This document shows positions 42,215 through 50,385 of a DNA stretch of 64,000 nt, in pieces. Position 1 is the first letter of the stretch; every line of letters begins with the position of its first letter. The notes under the pieces were generated by a model. It made no database searches and was not told where the DNA came from. It saw nothing but the letters and a program-made list of their open reading frames with translations. The position numbers and the translations under genes are program-made. This DNA is from Planococcus versutus (GTDB lineage Bacteria > Bacillota > Bacilli > Bacillales_A > Planococcaceae): contig NZ_CP016540.2 of the NCBI RefSeq assembly GCF_001186155.3, forward strand, positions 2,148,001 through 2,212,000, in the 5' to 3' direction.

Positions 42215-42598
42215 ATGATGACTCAACGTTTTATTGAGCTCGGAGAAGGGTACGGAGATATCTATGAGCTCCGGGAACTTATCACAAGCAACCAACAACG
42301 CTTTATGCATGGATTTGTGTTTGTTTCGACAAACTCCCATGGAAAACAAGTGCTGTCCATCGCAGTGGTCTTCAAACCTGCTTCAGAAGGAAACTTCATG
42401 CCAATCTACCTTTGTCGCGAAGGAATTCCAGTTGACTCTAAGCGTTTGGCTGTTTTTGAAAAAGCTGTCACAGACTTGGGCCATACCCCGATCAAAATGG
42501 AAGTAAAGCATTCATCCGTCTATGCAAATAAAAAATTCTATCATAGTCACTTGATCTCAGTTTTAAGATTAAATCATTATATTCCACCAATGCAATAA
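42215..42598 (+). CDS. Uncharacterised 127-aa protein (possibly DUF7147 type)
   Basis: Starts ATG-ATG at 42215 with a GGAAAGGA ribosome site. The sequence is soluble, without membrane segments, with a QRFIELGEGYGDIYELRELI opening, a FVFVSTNS strand and an HSHLISVLRLNHYIPP C-terminus. I recall similar Bacillales proteins of unknown function, sometimes labelled DUF7147, but I do not assign a function. It is divergent from rsmD and its stop codon touches the ylbG stop tail to tail. Confidence 0.7.
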   Translation: MMTQRFIELGEGYGDIYELRELITSNQQRFMHGFVFVSTNSHGKQVLSIAVVFKPASEGNFMPIYLCREGIPVDSKRLAVFEKAVTDLGHTPIKMEVKHSSVYANKKFYHSHLISVLRLNHYIPPMQ

Positions 42599-42871
42599 TT
42601 ACAGTCCAATTTTATAATCGTACTCTTTTGCTTTATCCGGCTTGGCATTTTCATATTCTGTTTTAAGAAACGGCCGTTGCGATTCAAGCACTTGTTTAAC
42701 ATAAGGCAATTTGTTCAATTTTGTTTTAGTCGCTTCGATTACATCTTGGTCCATATAAAGAACAACGTATTTTAGTTTACGCGAGATATAATGGACATGT
42801 CCGAACTTTCTTAGCGATTTTGCTTGTTTTAAATGATGCACATAGACGATAAGGCCTTGGCGATCATGCAT
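42599..42871 (-). CDS. ylbG: YlbG-family protein (DUF2129)
   Basis: A 90-aa cytoplasmic protein with [36 protein letters not shown], the typical DUF2129 opening. Function unknown; it stands near rsmD and coaD in bacilli. The start is ATG at 42871. A possible promoter (TTGCGG, 18-base spacer, TATTCT) lies just upstream on the minus strand. No terminator is visible between it and the convergent 127-aa gene. Confidence 0.86.
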   Translation of the reverse strand: MHDRQGLIVYVHHLKQAKSLRKFGHVHYISRKLKYVVLYMDQDVIEATKTKLNKLPYVKQVLESQRPFLKTEYENAKPDKAKEYDYKIGL

Positions 42872-42935
42872 AACTATCCCTCTTTTCTTAGTTTCTAGAA
42901 TACCATAGGAAAGAAAAAAGCCGCAACCGAATAAA

Positions 42936-42964
42936 CTGACAGTACTGCACTCAATCGCTATACT
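42936..42964 (+). promoter_or_regulatory. Promoter of the glycerophosphodiesterase gene
   Basis: CTGACA (42936-42941), a 17-base spacer and TATACT (42959-42964) precede the gene by about 40 bases. Confidence 0.7.
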
Positions 42965-43002
42965 GTTTGAGAAGATAGAAATTTAAGGAGGTCATTTACA
43001 AT

Positions 43003-43911
43003 ATGGGAAAAAAAACAAAAATCGGTTTAGCAGCCGCGGCAGTTGGGGCTGCTGCTTGGGCCGGGTCTAAAGCGTTAGCTAATCCACACCAACGTCCTGA
43101 TAAAGAAGTATTGAATTATGAACGCCCAATTGTTCTTGCGCATCGAGGTGGTGCTAAATTAGCACCCGAAAACACATTAGCTGCATTTAATCGTTCTGCA
43201 GAACTTGGTGTTCACGGCTTTGAAATTGATATTCGCATGACCAGTGATGAAGAAATAATTGTTTTTCATGACGAATACATTGACCGTACAACAGATGGCG
43301 CCGGCAAAGTGGCCGATATGACGCTCGAACAATTAAAATCATTCGACCTTGGCTATCACTTTATCGATGAAGATGGACACCATTCATACCGCGGCAAAAA
43401 TGAAAAAGTCGTTTTGTTAAGCGAACTGTTCCAAAAATTCCCACAGATGCTTATCAACATTGATATTAAAGACGCTCCTGAAACATATGAAGGCAGCTTG
43501 GTTCCGTCAAAGCTGTGGCGCTTAATTGATTCGCTTGGCGCACACGATCGAGTTGTTGTCACTTCTTTTTACGACGAGCAAGTAGATCGCTTTAATTTAT
43601 ATGCTCAAAACCGCATCGCAATTGGCGCGGGTGAAAATGAAGTTAAAAAAGCGTATTCTGCATTTACTAGCCAGTTTGGTCATTTGTATCAGCCACGCGC
43701 TGACATTTTTCAAATCCCAACAAAATCTTCTGTATTCCGTTTAGATTCTGCACGCTTTATTGCGTTTTTAGAAAATCTGAACATTCCCGTTCATTATTGG
43801 GTAATTGATGATACAGAAACAATGCGTTTATTGCTGGCTGCGGGCGCCAAAGGTATTATAACGGACCGTCCTGACTTGGCTGTTGCATTGATTTCAGAAA
43901 CAGAAAATTAA
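43003..43911 (+). CDS. Glycerophosphodiester phosphodiesterase
   Basis: Hydrolyses glycerophosphodiesters to glycerol 3-phosphate and an alcohol. A hydrophobic N-terminus (residues 6-25, alanine-rich) may anchor or export it; the catalytic domain begins at RPIVLAHRGG near residue 41, with APENTLAAF, EIDIRMTSDE and VFHDEYIDRTTDG, so the metal and acid-base residues (H47, E53-like, E-x-D, H-D) are present. The length is 302 aa. The start ATG has a TTAAGGAGG ribosome site. It is not part of this region in B. subtilis. Confidence 0.9.
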   Translation: MGKKTKIGLAAAAVGAAAWAGSKALANPHQRPDKEVLNYERPIVLAHRGGAKLAPENTLAAFNRSAELGVHGFEIDIRMTSDEEIIVFHDEYIDRTTDGAGKVADMTLEQLKSFDLGYHFIDEDGHHSYRGKNEKVVLLSELFQKFPQMLINIDIKDAPETYEGSLVPSKLWRLIDSLGAHDRVVVTSFYDEQVDRFNLYAQNRIAIGAGENEVKKAYSAFTSQFGHLYQPRADIFQIPTKSSVFRLDSARFIAFLENLNIPVHYWVIDDTETMRLLLAAGAKGIITDRPDLAVALISETEN

Positions 43912-43918
43912 TTGGCTT

Positions 43919-43951
43919 TAAAAAAGTGCAACGCAAGCGTTGCACTTTTTT
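43919..43951. terminator. Bidirectional terminator between the GDPD and ylbF genes
   Basis: AAAAAAGTGCAACGC AAGC GTTGCACTTTTTT is a perfect stem with T/A runs on both sides, between two convergent genes. Confidence 0.93.
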
Positions 43952-43976
43952 AATGGAACTATTTATTTTTTTGCGA

Positions 43977-44423
43977 TTAAGCTGAACATGAACAACCGCC
44001 GCCCGTACCACAACTTCCACCGCATGAAGAATCTGAAGAAAAAAACGGATTAGAAGATGGAATTTTGACAGCTTCTGAAACAGATCTACCAATGATGAAA
44101 CTCACCTGATCCATCAAATCCTGTAGTTCATTTTCCATTAAACGTAAATGTGCGATGTCTTCATTTAAATCTAAGCGACGTTTATCTACACGGATTTGCT
44201 TCATCACGCGAGCGTACTCTGGGTGATATTTACCAAATCGCTGAACTTCTTCATATTGATCTTTTAATCTGGCGAAAGCATGAATTTCATTCGACAACTC
44301 TTTATCATTATAAACAGAACGATAAGCTTCTCGGTAAAGATCGGCTTGTTCTGATTGTAAAATCATTTGGCTTAACTCGTCTGCAAAGTCAGTTATTTCA
44401 GCCCATTCGTAAGTCATAATCAT
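43977..44423 (-). CDS. ylbF: YlbF, Y-complex protein with cysteine-rich tail
   Basis: In B. subtilis YlbF forms the Y-complex with YmcA and YaaT, which influences RNase Y processing, and known members carry iron-sulfur clusters. The 148-aa helical protein ends in SSCGGSCGTGGGCSCSA, with five cysteines (about residues 133-147) in a CX3CX5CxC spacing that fits a metal or iron-sulfur site. The start ATG at 44423 has a GGAGGAAGAAG ribosome site. Coiled-coil helices run through residues 20-110. Confidence 0.9.
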   Translation of the reverse strand: MIMTYEWAEITDFADELSQMILQSEQADLYREAYRSVYNDKELSNEIHAFARLKDQYEEVQRFGKYHPEYARVMKQIRVDKRRLDLNEDIAHLRLMENELQDLMDQVSFIIGRSVSEAVKIPSSNPFFSSDSSCGGSCGTGGGCSCSA

Positions 44424-44500
44424 AGCTTCTTCCTCCTTTACGCTTTAATCATAGCAGATATATATGTGCATTTCACTATACACTTGAAAGGATTTTCAAT

Positions 44501-45007
44501 ATGAAAGCTCTTACTGATCAATTTACGCGCATTATCAAAAATAGCAGCCCAGAAGATATTGGAATTTTAACGGATTACTTACGCAACTTCGAAAAAAAGC
44601 AACAAGGTGCCTTTTCAACTTATTTAAGTGCTAGCTTGGACATGTCCCGCGTTACCGACAAAGAATCTTCTGTTGTCTCTATCCCAAACACTGCTTTTAT
44701 TCACAATACGGTCGCGATTCCACATGGTGGAATACTAGCAGTTCTCCTTGATACCGCGATGGGTACATTAGCCAATAACAATTGTCCAGAAGGATTTAGT
44801 GCTGTTACAACAACTCTTACAATTCATTATTTGTCAGTTGCAGATGAAGAACAGATAAGCGCACATGCACGAATTATTCGCCGCGGTAGGCAAACGATGG
44901 TCCTTGAAGGCAATATTTATCAAGAAGATGGCAAACACATTGCAACTTCTACCGGATCTTTTTTTGTTATTCCTAAAAAAAATCCCATTATTGCTTCACA
45001 GCAGTAA
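44501..45007 (+). CDS. PaaI-type thioesterase
   Basis: Hotdog-fold thioesterase of 168 aa. The family motif IPHGGILAVLLDTAMGTLANN (near residue 73) contains the HGG-x6-D pattern of PaaI proteins, with TTLTIHYLSVADEE as the central strand. Its natural acyl-CoA is not known. The ATG at 44501 has a GAAAGGATTTT ribosome site. It overlaps the convergent CAP-domain gene by 20 bases, and the overlap contains a terminator hairpin. Confidence 0.85.
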   Translation: MKALTDQFTRIIKNSSPEDIGILTDYLRNFEKKQQGAFSTYLSASLDMSRVTDKESSVVSIPNTAFIHNTVAIPHGGILAVLLDTAMGTLANNNCPEGFSAVTTTLTIHYLSVADEEQISAHARIIRRGRQTMVLEGNIYQEDGKHIATSTGSFFVIPKKNPIIASQQ

Positions 45008-45018
45008 CGGGCTCTTTT
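44974..45018. terminator. Shared terminator inside both ends of convergent genes
   Basis: CCCATTATTGCT TCAC AGCAGTAACGGG (44984-45011) forms a 12-base stem with one mismatch and one wobble, flanked by an A run on the left and TCTTTTT on the right. It lies in the coding overlap of the thioesterase and CAP-domain genes. Confidence 0.72.
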
Positions 45019-46052
45019 TCCAGAAATATTTGAGTGTAGTAATCACCAAAGACGCCAACACCCGTTTGATTGTATTCTTCACTCAGCAATGTTTCGCGGT
45101 GCGCTTCTGAGTTGATCCAACCGTGAACTGTTTCAGCTGGATCGTAATACCTAGCAGCTGTATTAACAGCTGCTTGTTCAAAAGCAATATTCTGATCTTG
45201 CAAACGAGCATATAAGTCTTTAAATTCAATTTCTTCAGAAGAAAAATTTTGCTTTGCCATATCCTTGCTATTGGCTTTAGCTACTGTGCTAGTGGGAGGA
45301 TTTATAGTCAACGGACTTACTTGATGACGAAGACGATAAATATTCACCAAATCAAGAATTTGCTTTGCGTTAGCTACGTCGATTGATCGTTGCATAGTCG
45401 ATGATGGCTCTACTATCGGAATTAGCTCTCCTGAGAACATCATGTCGTATGGATGATGACGAATTAACGTTTCTGCATCCATAAAACGCACAGCTTCTAG
45501 TGCACGATCAACAGAATCGATGTATAGCTGTGCATAAACTCCGTCAAATTTAACTAAAATCCGTTTGTCCATGTCTTCTGCAGTGACGTTAAGTGTATAA
45601 ATATTAGTATCGTATTCTACTGTGACTTCATTTTCTAAAATAGTAAAGCGATATAAATCATCCAAACTTTGCCCTATCATATAAGGAGACACATCTGTTG
45701 CTGCTCCTGTCGTATAAGCTTGAACCACTTTGCCATCTTTAACACCAATCATTGTGTAATGAACATAACTAGCATTATAAACCCACCAATCGTAGCCATA
45801 AGCTGAAGGTTCGATACGCTCTGGTTCTCCATACTGTTCAACCCATTTATCGATAGATTTTCCTATATAAGTCGAAATGCCTTTTGTAGGACGATCAATA
45901 TCTAAAGAATTATTTGTAATATCATCGCTAGGTAAAGGATCGACGGTACGTGGTGCTTCAAGAACATCATTCTCATTAACTGACGGATCCAAATAAAATA
46001 AACCTATAAGAAGGATCGACAGAAAAATCATAATACGTAACAAGTCTTTCAA
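44988..46052 (-). CDS. CAP-domain extracellular protein (YlbC-like)
   Basis: A 354-aa exported or anchored protein: one hydrophobic N-terminal segment (residues 6-22), a CAP-associated domain (about 60-200, with WVEQYGEPERIEPSAYGYDWWVY) and a C-terminal CAP/SCP domain (about 240-345, with VNIYRLRHQVSPLTI and HRETLLSEEYNQTGVGVF). Relatives are wall-associated with unclear function. The start is TTG at 46052 after an AAAGGAGATG ribosome site, and a promoter lies just upstream. Confidence 0.88.
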   Translation of the reverse strand: MKDLLRIMIFLSILLIGLFYLDPSVNENDVLEAPRTVDPLPSDDITNNSLDIDRPTKGISTYIGKSIDKWVEQYGEPERIEPSAYGYDWWVYNASYVHYTMIGVKDGKVVQAYTTGAATDVSPYMIGQSLDDLYRFTILENEVTVEYDTNIYTLNVTAEDMDKRILVKFDGVYAQLYIDSVDRALEAVRFMDAETLIRHHPYDMMFSGELIPIVEPSSTMQRSIDVANAKQILDLVNIYRLRHQVSPLTINPPTSTVAKANSKDMAKQNFSSEEIEFKDLYARLQDQNIAFEQAAVNTAARYYDPAETVHGWINSEAHRETLLSEEYNQTGVGVFGDYYTQIFLEKEPVTAVKQ

Positions 46053-46084
46053 TCGAGCATCTCCTTTACTGTTGTATCATCTTC

Positions 46085-46114
46085 ATTATAGCAGTCGCCT
46101 CTACACTGACACAA
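46085..46114 (-). promoter_or_regulatory. Promoter of the CAP-domain gene
   Basis: TTGTGT (46109-46114), an 18-base spacer and a perfect TATAAT (46085-46090), about 30 bases upstream of the start. Confidence 0.72.
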
Positions 46115-46122
46115 TCTAGCCA

Positions 46123-46151
46123 TTGCAACAACTTAAATTATGATCTATTAT
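46123..46151 (+). promoter_or_regulatory. Promoter of the YugN-like gene
   Basis: TTGCAA (46123-46128), a 17-base spacer and TATTAT (46146-46151), about 45 bases before the ATG. It is divergent from the CAP-gene promoter. Confidence 0.65.
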
Positions 46152-46196
46152 TAAAAGAGCATGTAGTCTTTTTTGTTATAAAGGAGGAGAGATCCT

Positions 46197-46562
46197 ATGT
46201 ATTTTGAAAATACAGGACTTGAAAACATTCACGTGGATATCGCATTACTTGAAAGCATTATGAACAAACACGCTTTGACTAAGGAAGGTCAATGGGATTA
46301 TGAACGCGTTACTTATGATCGCAAATTCATCGTACGTGAAGGCACTTATTATTTACGTGTATTTGCTTATGCTACTGATGGTGATGTCGATTCAAACGAC
46401 GCTACAATGCGCGTGATGAAACCAGTACTCGGCAAGCACTATTATCCACATGGTGTAGAGTATGGCGAAGACGAACATTTCCCGGAACATTTGGTTAAAA
46501 CTTGTATTGGAATTTTGGATTCTATCAAAAAAGAAGTCCAAGCTTTCGAAATCAATGTATAA
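46197..46562 (+). CDS. YugN-like protein (ylbA position)
   Basis: A 121-aa soluble protein similar to the YugN-like family of Bacillus, with GQWDYERVTYDRKFIV near residue 36 and HYYPHGVEYGEDEHFPEHLV near 80. Function unknown. It has the place of B. subtilis ylbA, between the ctaG group and the CAP-domain gene. The ATG at 46197 has an AAGGAGGAG ribosome site. It is followed at once by a strong terminator. Confidence 0.75.
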   Translation: MYFENTGLENIHVDIALLESIMNKHALTKEGQWDYERVTYDRKFIVREGTYYLRVFAYATDGDVDSNDATMRVMKPVLGKHYYPHGVEYGEDEHFPEHLVKTCIGILDSIKKEVQAFEINV

Positions 46563-46599
46563 AAAAACCGCAGTTCAGCAATTGAACTGCGGTTTTTTT
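46561..46599. terminator. Bidirectional terminator after the YugN-like gene
   Basis: AAAAAAACCGCAGTTCA GCAAT TGAACTGCGGTTTTTTT is a perfect ten-pair stem (A/T runs excluded) flanked by A and T runs; the stop codon of the gene lies in its left arm. Confidence 0.94.
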
Positions 46600-46643
46600 A
46601 ACTACTATTAGCTTATTTCAACTTGTTAAGGAGGTTCCCATGC

Positions 46644-47699
46644 GTGAAATGGTTAACGAAAAAAACGGTAACAATTACACTTGTTATCGCAATTTTAATG
46701 TTAGTTTCTGTTTACATACTACCTGTGTCCATTCCATTAATCATTGCATTAATTACTGCTATTTTTTTAGAGCCGTTTGTAAGTTTTATACATAAAAAGT
46801 TCAAATGGCAACGAAAATCAGCCGTTATTTCTGTCTTTATTATTTTTCTATTAATCGTTTCAAGTTTACTGTATTGGATAGTTACTCAATTAATCGGGCA
46901 GATTATTCAATTTTCAAAAATGGTACCTGACTACACAAACTCTTTATCTACTATGTGGGATGAAGTCCAAGAGTTTTTCTTTCGTTCAACAAAAGATATG
47001 CCTGTTGAAGTAGTTTCTTCGTTTGAAACTGAGCTTGCTGGATTTATGGATAGCATTCGCACTTGGGTATTATCAATCATTAATTACGACACTGTTACCA
47101 ATTTGTTAACAGGAATCCCTTCTTTTCTAGTTAGCTTTATTGTATTTTTAATCGCTTTATTTTTATTTATGCTCGATTTGCCACATTTAAAAATTTTGCT
47201 TTTTAAACGCTTAAAAGATTCAACTGCTGAAAAAGTTCGTTTTATATTTGCGCGTCTAAATAAAGTCATTTTTGGCTTTTTAAAAGCTCAATTTCTTGTG
47301 AGTTGCATCATTTTTGTTGTCTCACTCATTTCTTTGGCTTTTATTGCACCCGAATACGCACTTGTCATGTCCGTAGTCATTTGGCTTATCGATTTTATTC
47401 CGATTTTAGGTTCTATCATTGTTTTAACTCCTTGGTTTGCTTACGAGTTTATCACTGGAGATGTTGTTCTTGGAACACAACTTGCCATACTCGCGCTTGT
47501 GCTATTAATCATTAGACGAACAGTAGAACCTAAAGTTATGGGTACACAAATCGGTCTTTCACCTTTAGCAACGTTAATTGCTATGTTTATTGGTCTTCAG
47601 TTACTTGGATTTCTTGGGTTCTTTATTGGGCCTTTAATTGTTATTCTCTTTACATCAGCACGTGAAGCGGGAATGATTAAAGTAGATTTTAGAATATAA
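46644..47699 (+). CDS. AI-2E family membrane protein (YtvI-like)
   Basis: A 351-aa integral membrane protein with about eight hydrophobic segments in the PF01594 pattern; the conserved C-terminal block LIDFIPILGSIIVLTPWF (near residue 250) and VEPKVMGTQIGLSPLATLIAMF are recognisable. Family members transport small molecules or ions; no substrate can be inferred. I choose GTG at 46644, with an AAGGAGG ribosome site nine bases upstream; an ATG four bases earlier is out of frame. Confidence 0.85.
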   Translation: MKWLTKKTVTITLVIAILMLVSVYILPVSIPLIIALITAIFLEPFVSFIHKKFKWQRKSAVISVFIIFLLIVSSLLYWIVTQLIGQIIQFSKMVPDYTNSLSTMWDEVQEFFFRSTKDMPVEVVSSFETELAGFMDSIRTWVLSIINYDTVTNLLTGIPSFLVSFIVFLIALFLFMLDLPHLKILLFKRLKDSTAEKVRFIFARLNKVIFGFLKAQFLVSCIIFVVSLISLAFIAPEYALVMSVVIWLIDFIPILGSIIVLTPWFAYEFITGDVVLGTQLAILALVLLIIRRTVEPKVMGTQIGLSPLATLIAMFIGLQLLGFLGFFIGPLIVILFTSAREAGMIKVDFRI

Positions 47700-47730
47700 A
47701 AAAAAGAACCTCTCGAGGTTCTTTTTTTTA
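47698..47730. terminator. Bidirectional terminator between the AI-2E and ctaM genes
   Basis: AAAAAAAAGAACCTC TC GAGGTTCTTTTTTTT is a nine-pair stem with A and T runs on both sides, touching both stop codons. Confidence 0.93.
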
Positions 47731-48189
47731 TCCGCCTAAAATAGCTTTAAAAACAGAAGTGGTGTGTCCACCTTCATAAATTACATAAAGCAACAAATAA
47801 ACCATGACACCTGTTATAGCTGTAAAAAACCACACTATACTAGTGATTGGACCAATTTTACGATGCTTTGTCAACTGGTTTTTCCATCCCCAATAAATAG
47901 TAAACAATCCCATAATTCCACCCGTAGTCGCCAAAGTGATATGAAAGATTAAAAACACCGTATAAAAGATTTTCAACTCATCAGGTCCACCAAAAGCTGT
48001 GTTTCCGATAAAAATCGTTCGAGACATATAGATAATAAAGAAAGTTAATGCAGAAGCACCTGCTGCTACCATCACTTTCTTATGAGCTTCAATTTTTCGA
48101 CGAAGAACTAAATTCCAGCCAATCGCTACTAAAATGGCGCTTAATACGATAAAAAATGTACTGATCGTCGGCAATAGTGGCAAATTCAT
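47728..48189 (-). CDS. ctaM: CtaM-like DUF420 membrane protein
   Basis: A 153-aa protein with four membrane segments and conserved His-containing helices (KIEAHKKVMVAA, FLIFHITLATTGG, KHRKIG). It resembles CtaM of Staphylococcus and YozB of Bacillus, which help assemble haem-copper oxidase. Here it stands next to ctaG. ATG at 48189 is chosen; an in-frame TTG two codons earlier is closer to the AAAGGAG site but also possible. Its end touches a terminator shared with the AI-2E gene. Confidence 0.85.
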   Translation of the reverse strand: MNLPLLPTISTFFIVLSAILVAIGWNLVLRRKIEAHKKVMVAAGASALTFFIIYMSRTIFIGNTAFGGPDELKIFYTVFLIFHITLATTGGIMGLFTIYWGWKNQLTKHRKIGPITSIVWFFTAITGVMVYLLLYVIYEGGHTTSVFKAILGG

Positions 48190-48215
48190 TATCAATTATT
48201 CTCCTTTATGATTCG

Positions 48216-49139
48216 TTATGCGTTGTGTCTATGGAAAGCCATATCTTTGCGATCTTGTATTGATTTCGCAGTAATCTCATCTGCGTTTTCTGTTTCATTG
48301 CGAAGCCATTCATAAAAGACCATCCATATAAAAGCAGTGAAAACCAGTTCTTGAATAATTTTCATCGTAATTCCACCTGTACGTTGATCTTCGAGAGCGG
48401 ACATGCTAGAAAATAATTCAGGTCCTGATAAATTCAACTGTGACAAAGTTCCAGCTGGTACACATAATGCCATTGCTTGTAACCAAGCTGCTCCATCTGT
48501 ATACGTTGCGTAAAAAGGTGTACTACTAAAGATAATCATCGCACATGCAGGCGTGACTAGCACACTAAGTCCAAATAAATAACCTAATTTTTTAAGTCCA
48601 TGGAACTTATACATTCCTTCCATATTATTGACTACCGGCCACCAGTAAAACATAGCGGATGTAAACAAAATAACATTGACTCCTGCGTGTATCAACGAGT
48701 CTTGTTTAACAAAATCAAAGACCATTGGAATGTGATAAAAAGAAAATATCATTCCGAACAAAATTATGGCGAGCATTGGTTTTGTGAAAAAGTTAAACAG
48801 TGGCTTAACAACTGGAATGTTGATAAACGCTTTCCAAACATAAGTTGGTATACCCATGATTAATAGCGGGGCTACCAACAGTAACATTAGTGCCATCTGA
48901 ACCATGTGCATCGTAAATAAAATATGACCATACAAATCTACCGGTGAACCTTTTAGAATATAGAGCAGCAAGATCCCCGACAAAAAGAAAATCGCTTCTT
49001 TTTTACTCAACGGTTGATTGCCTTCAAACTTGTCGCGCCACTTTACAGTGGTTAAGAAATATAAGATCGTTACCATAACGATAACTGCTAAGTAAACAGG
49101 ACTCCACAAAGCTTGAAACCCGAAAATACTGATTGGCAT
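48216..49139 (-). CDS. ctaG: Cytochrome c oxidase assembly factor CtaG
   Basis: Polytopic membrane protein of 307 aa, about seven segments, needed for caa3 oxidase assembly in Bacillus, probably in copper delivery to CtaD. His- and Met-rich membrane motifs (HILFTMHMVQMALMLLLVAP near residue 70, FSFYHIPMVF near 130) support this. The ATG at 49139 has an AAAGGGAGG ribosome site nine bases upstream. It has its own promoter and is separated from ctaF by a terminator. Confidence 0.93.
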   Translation of the reverse strand: MPISIFGFQALWSPVYLAVIVMVTILYFLTTVKWRDKFEGNQPLSKKEAIFFLSGILLLYILKGSPVDLYGHILFTMHMVQMALMLLLVAPLLIMGIPTYVWKAFINIPVVKPLFNFFTKPMLAIILFGMIFSFYHIPMVFDFVKQDSLIHAGVNVILFTSAMFYWWPVVNNMEGMYKFHGLKKLGYLFGLSVLVTPACAMIIFSSTPFYATYTDGAAWLQAMALCVPAGTLSQLNLSGPELFSSMSALEDQRTGGITMKIIQELVFTAFIWMVFYEWLRNETENADEITAKSIQDRKDMAFHRHNA

Positions 49140-49171
49140 GTTACGGGACCTCCCTTTTTTCATGTACCTTA

Positions 49172-49200
49172 ATTATATAGTGCTGTGCAAACTATATCAA
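49172..49200 (-). promoter_or_regulatory. Promoter of ctaG-ctaM
   Basis: TTGATA (49195-49200), a 17-base spacer and a perfect TATAAT (49172-49177), about 33 bases from the ctaG start. Confidence 0.85.
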
Positions 49201-49382
49201 TGAACGAACTATGAACAATTAACTAGTAAAAGAGAAGAATGATGATGTTTATTTACTAATAATAACTGATTAGCTGTAATCTTGAAATACCAAAAAAATA
49301 AACTGTTTTTACTGTAATTCGCCTAATAAGGGTCTCCTAGAGTCTTTTGTTTTCGTTCTTAACATATTGTATCAAAAACCAT

Positions 49383-49418
49383 AAAAAAACCCCGCACCAA
49401 TAAAGGTACGGGATTTTA
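49383..49418 (-). terminator. Terminator after ctaF
   Basis: ATCCCGTACC TTTATT GGTGCGGGGT followed by TTTTTTT on the minus strand; about ten pairs with wobble. Ends the ctaCDEF transcript. The rest of the 49140-49426 gap holds only the ctaG promoter. Confidence 0.88.
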
Positions 49419-49426
49419 AGCAGTAT

Positions 49427-49759
49427 TTACCACCAAATGATTGTCACAAATGTAAGAACCGTGATAAAAGCAATGAAGATACCACAGAACATAAAGAACG
49501 CAACCATGCCGTGTCCTTTACCGCTCAAGTGCATGAAGTAATAAAGTTGTAGAACTACTTGAATGGCAGCCATTAAAAGAAGAATTGGTGCAACCAAGTA
49601 AACAGAAAATCCTGCAGCAACCATTGTAAACGCAATTAATGTCAAGAATATCATAATTGCAAATGTTCCTAAATGACCACGCATTTCGTCTGCTCTTTTT
49701 TTCTTAGTAAACTCGAACTCTGCTTGCGACCTAACAGTAATATTTGTATCGTGTGCCAT
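49427..49759 (-). CDS. ctaF: Cytochrome caa3 oxidase subunit IV
   Basis: Small membrane subunit, 110 aa, with three hydrophobic segments after a charged N-terminus (EFEFTKKKRADEMRGHLG). It matches the caa3 subunit IV family by length, by HLSGKGH and by position after ctaE. The ATG at 49759 shares a base with the ctaE stop (TAATG); a longer in-frame reading lies in ctaE. Probably a structural subunit. Confidence 0.93.
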   Translation of the reverse strand: MAHDTNITVRSQAEFEFTKKKRADEMRGHLGTFAIMIFLTLIAFTMVAAGFSVYLVAPILLLMAAIQVVLQLYYFMHLSGKGHGMVAFFMFCGIFIAFITVLTFVTIIWW

Positions 49760-50385
49760 TATCCGATCACTCCCATCAAATAGACGACAGTAAAGATGAA
49801 TACCCATACTACGTCAATAAAATGCCAGTATAACGAAGCTAGATAGAATTTCGGTGCATTGTACATATTCAATCCACGTTTTGAGTTACGGACCATCAAC
49901 GCAATAAACCAGCTAAGACCAAACAGTACGTGAGCACCATGTGTTCCGACTAGCGTATAAAACGCCGAACTAAATGCACTATTAGTATAACCAAAGCCTA
50001 AATGCACATAATGATTAAACTCATAAATTTCTAAGCCAAGGAAAGTCAGACCAAGTAAAACGGTAATACCAAGCCAAGCTTGCATCGCTTTAAAATTATG
50101 GTTTTTCATGTGATACATTGCGTAAACACTTGTTAAGGATGACGTCAAAAGAATCATAGTCATGGCAAAAACAAGTGGCAGTTCAAAAAGTCCAGCGGCA
50201 GAAAACTCCATGCCGCTCGGTCCTTTATCTTTTAAAGCAAGATATGTTGCAAAAAGAGAAGCAAATGTTACTGTTTCTGCAGCAAGAAGCAACCAGAAAC
50301 CAAGAAACTTATTCTTCCCTTCCATCGTAGCCGTCTCAGGATGTTCGGGCCAAGATTGAGGAGTATACTTTTGATTAATGTCCAT
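49759..50385 (-). CDS. ctaE: Cytochrome caa3 oxidase subunit III
   Basis: Membrane subunit III of the haem-copper oxidase, 208 aa with five predicted segments. GTHGAHVLFGLSWF and YWHFIDVVWVFIFTVVYL are the conserved features near residues 140 and 185. ATG at 50385 with a GAAAGGAGGC ribosome site is 11 bases inside the end of ctaD; the seven-codon longer form would start earlier in ctaD without a ribosome site. Part of ctaCDEF. Confidence 0.95.
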   Translation of the reverse strand: MDINQKYTPQSWPEHPETATMEGKNKFLGFWLLLAAETVTFASLFATYLALKDKGPSGMEFSAAGLFELPLVFAMTMILLTSSLTSVYAMYHMKNHNFKAMQAWLGITVLLGLTFLGLEIYEFNHYVHLGFGYTNSAFSSAFYTLVGTHGAHVLFGLSWFIALMVRNSKRGLNMYNAPKFYLASLYWHFIDVVWVFIFTVVYLMGVIG

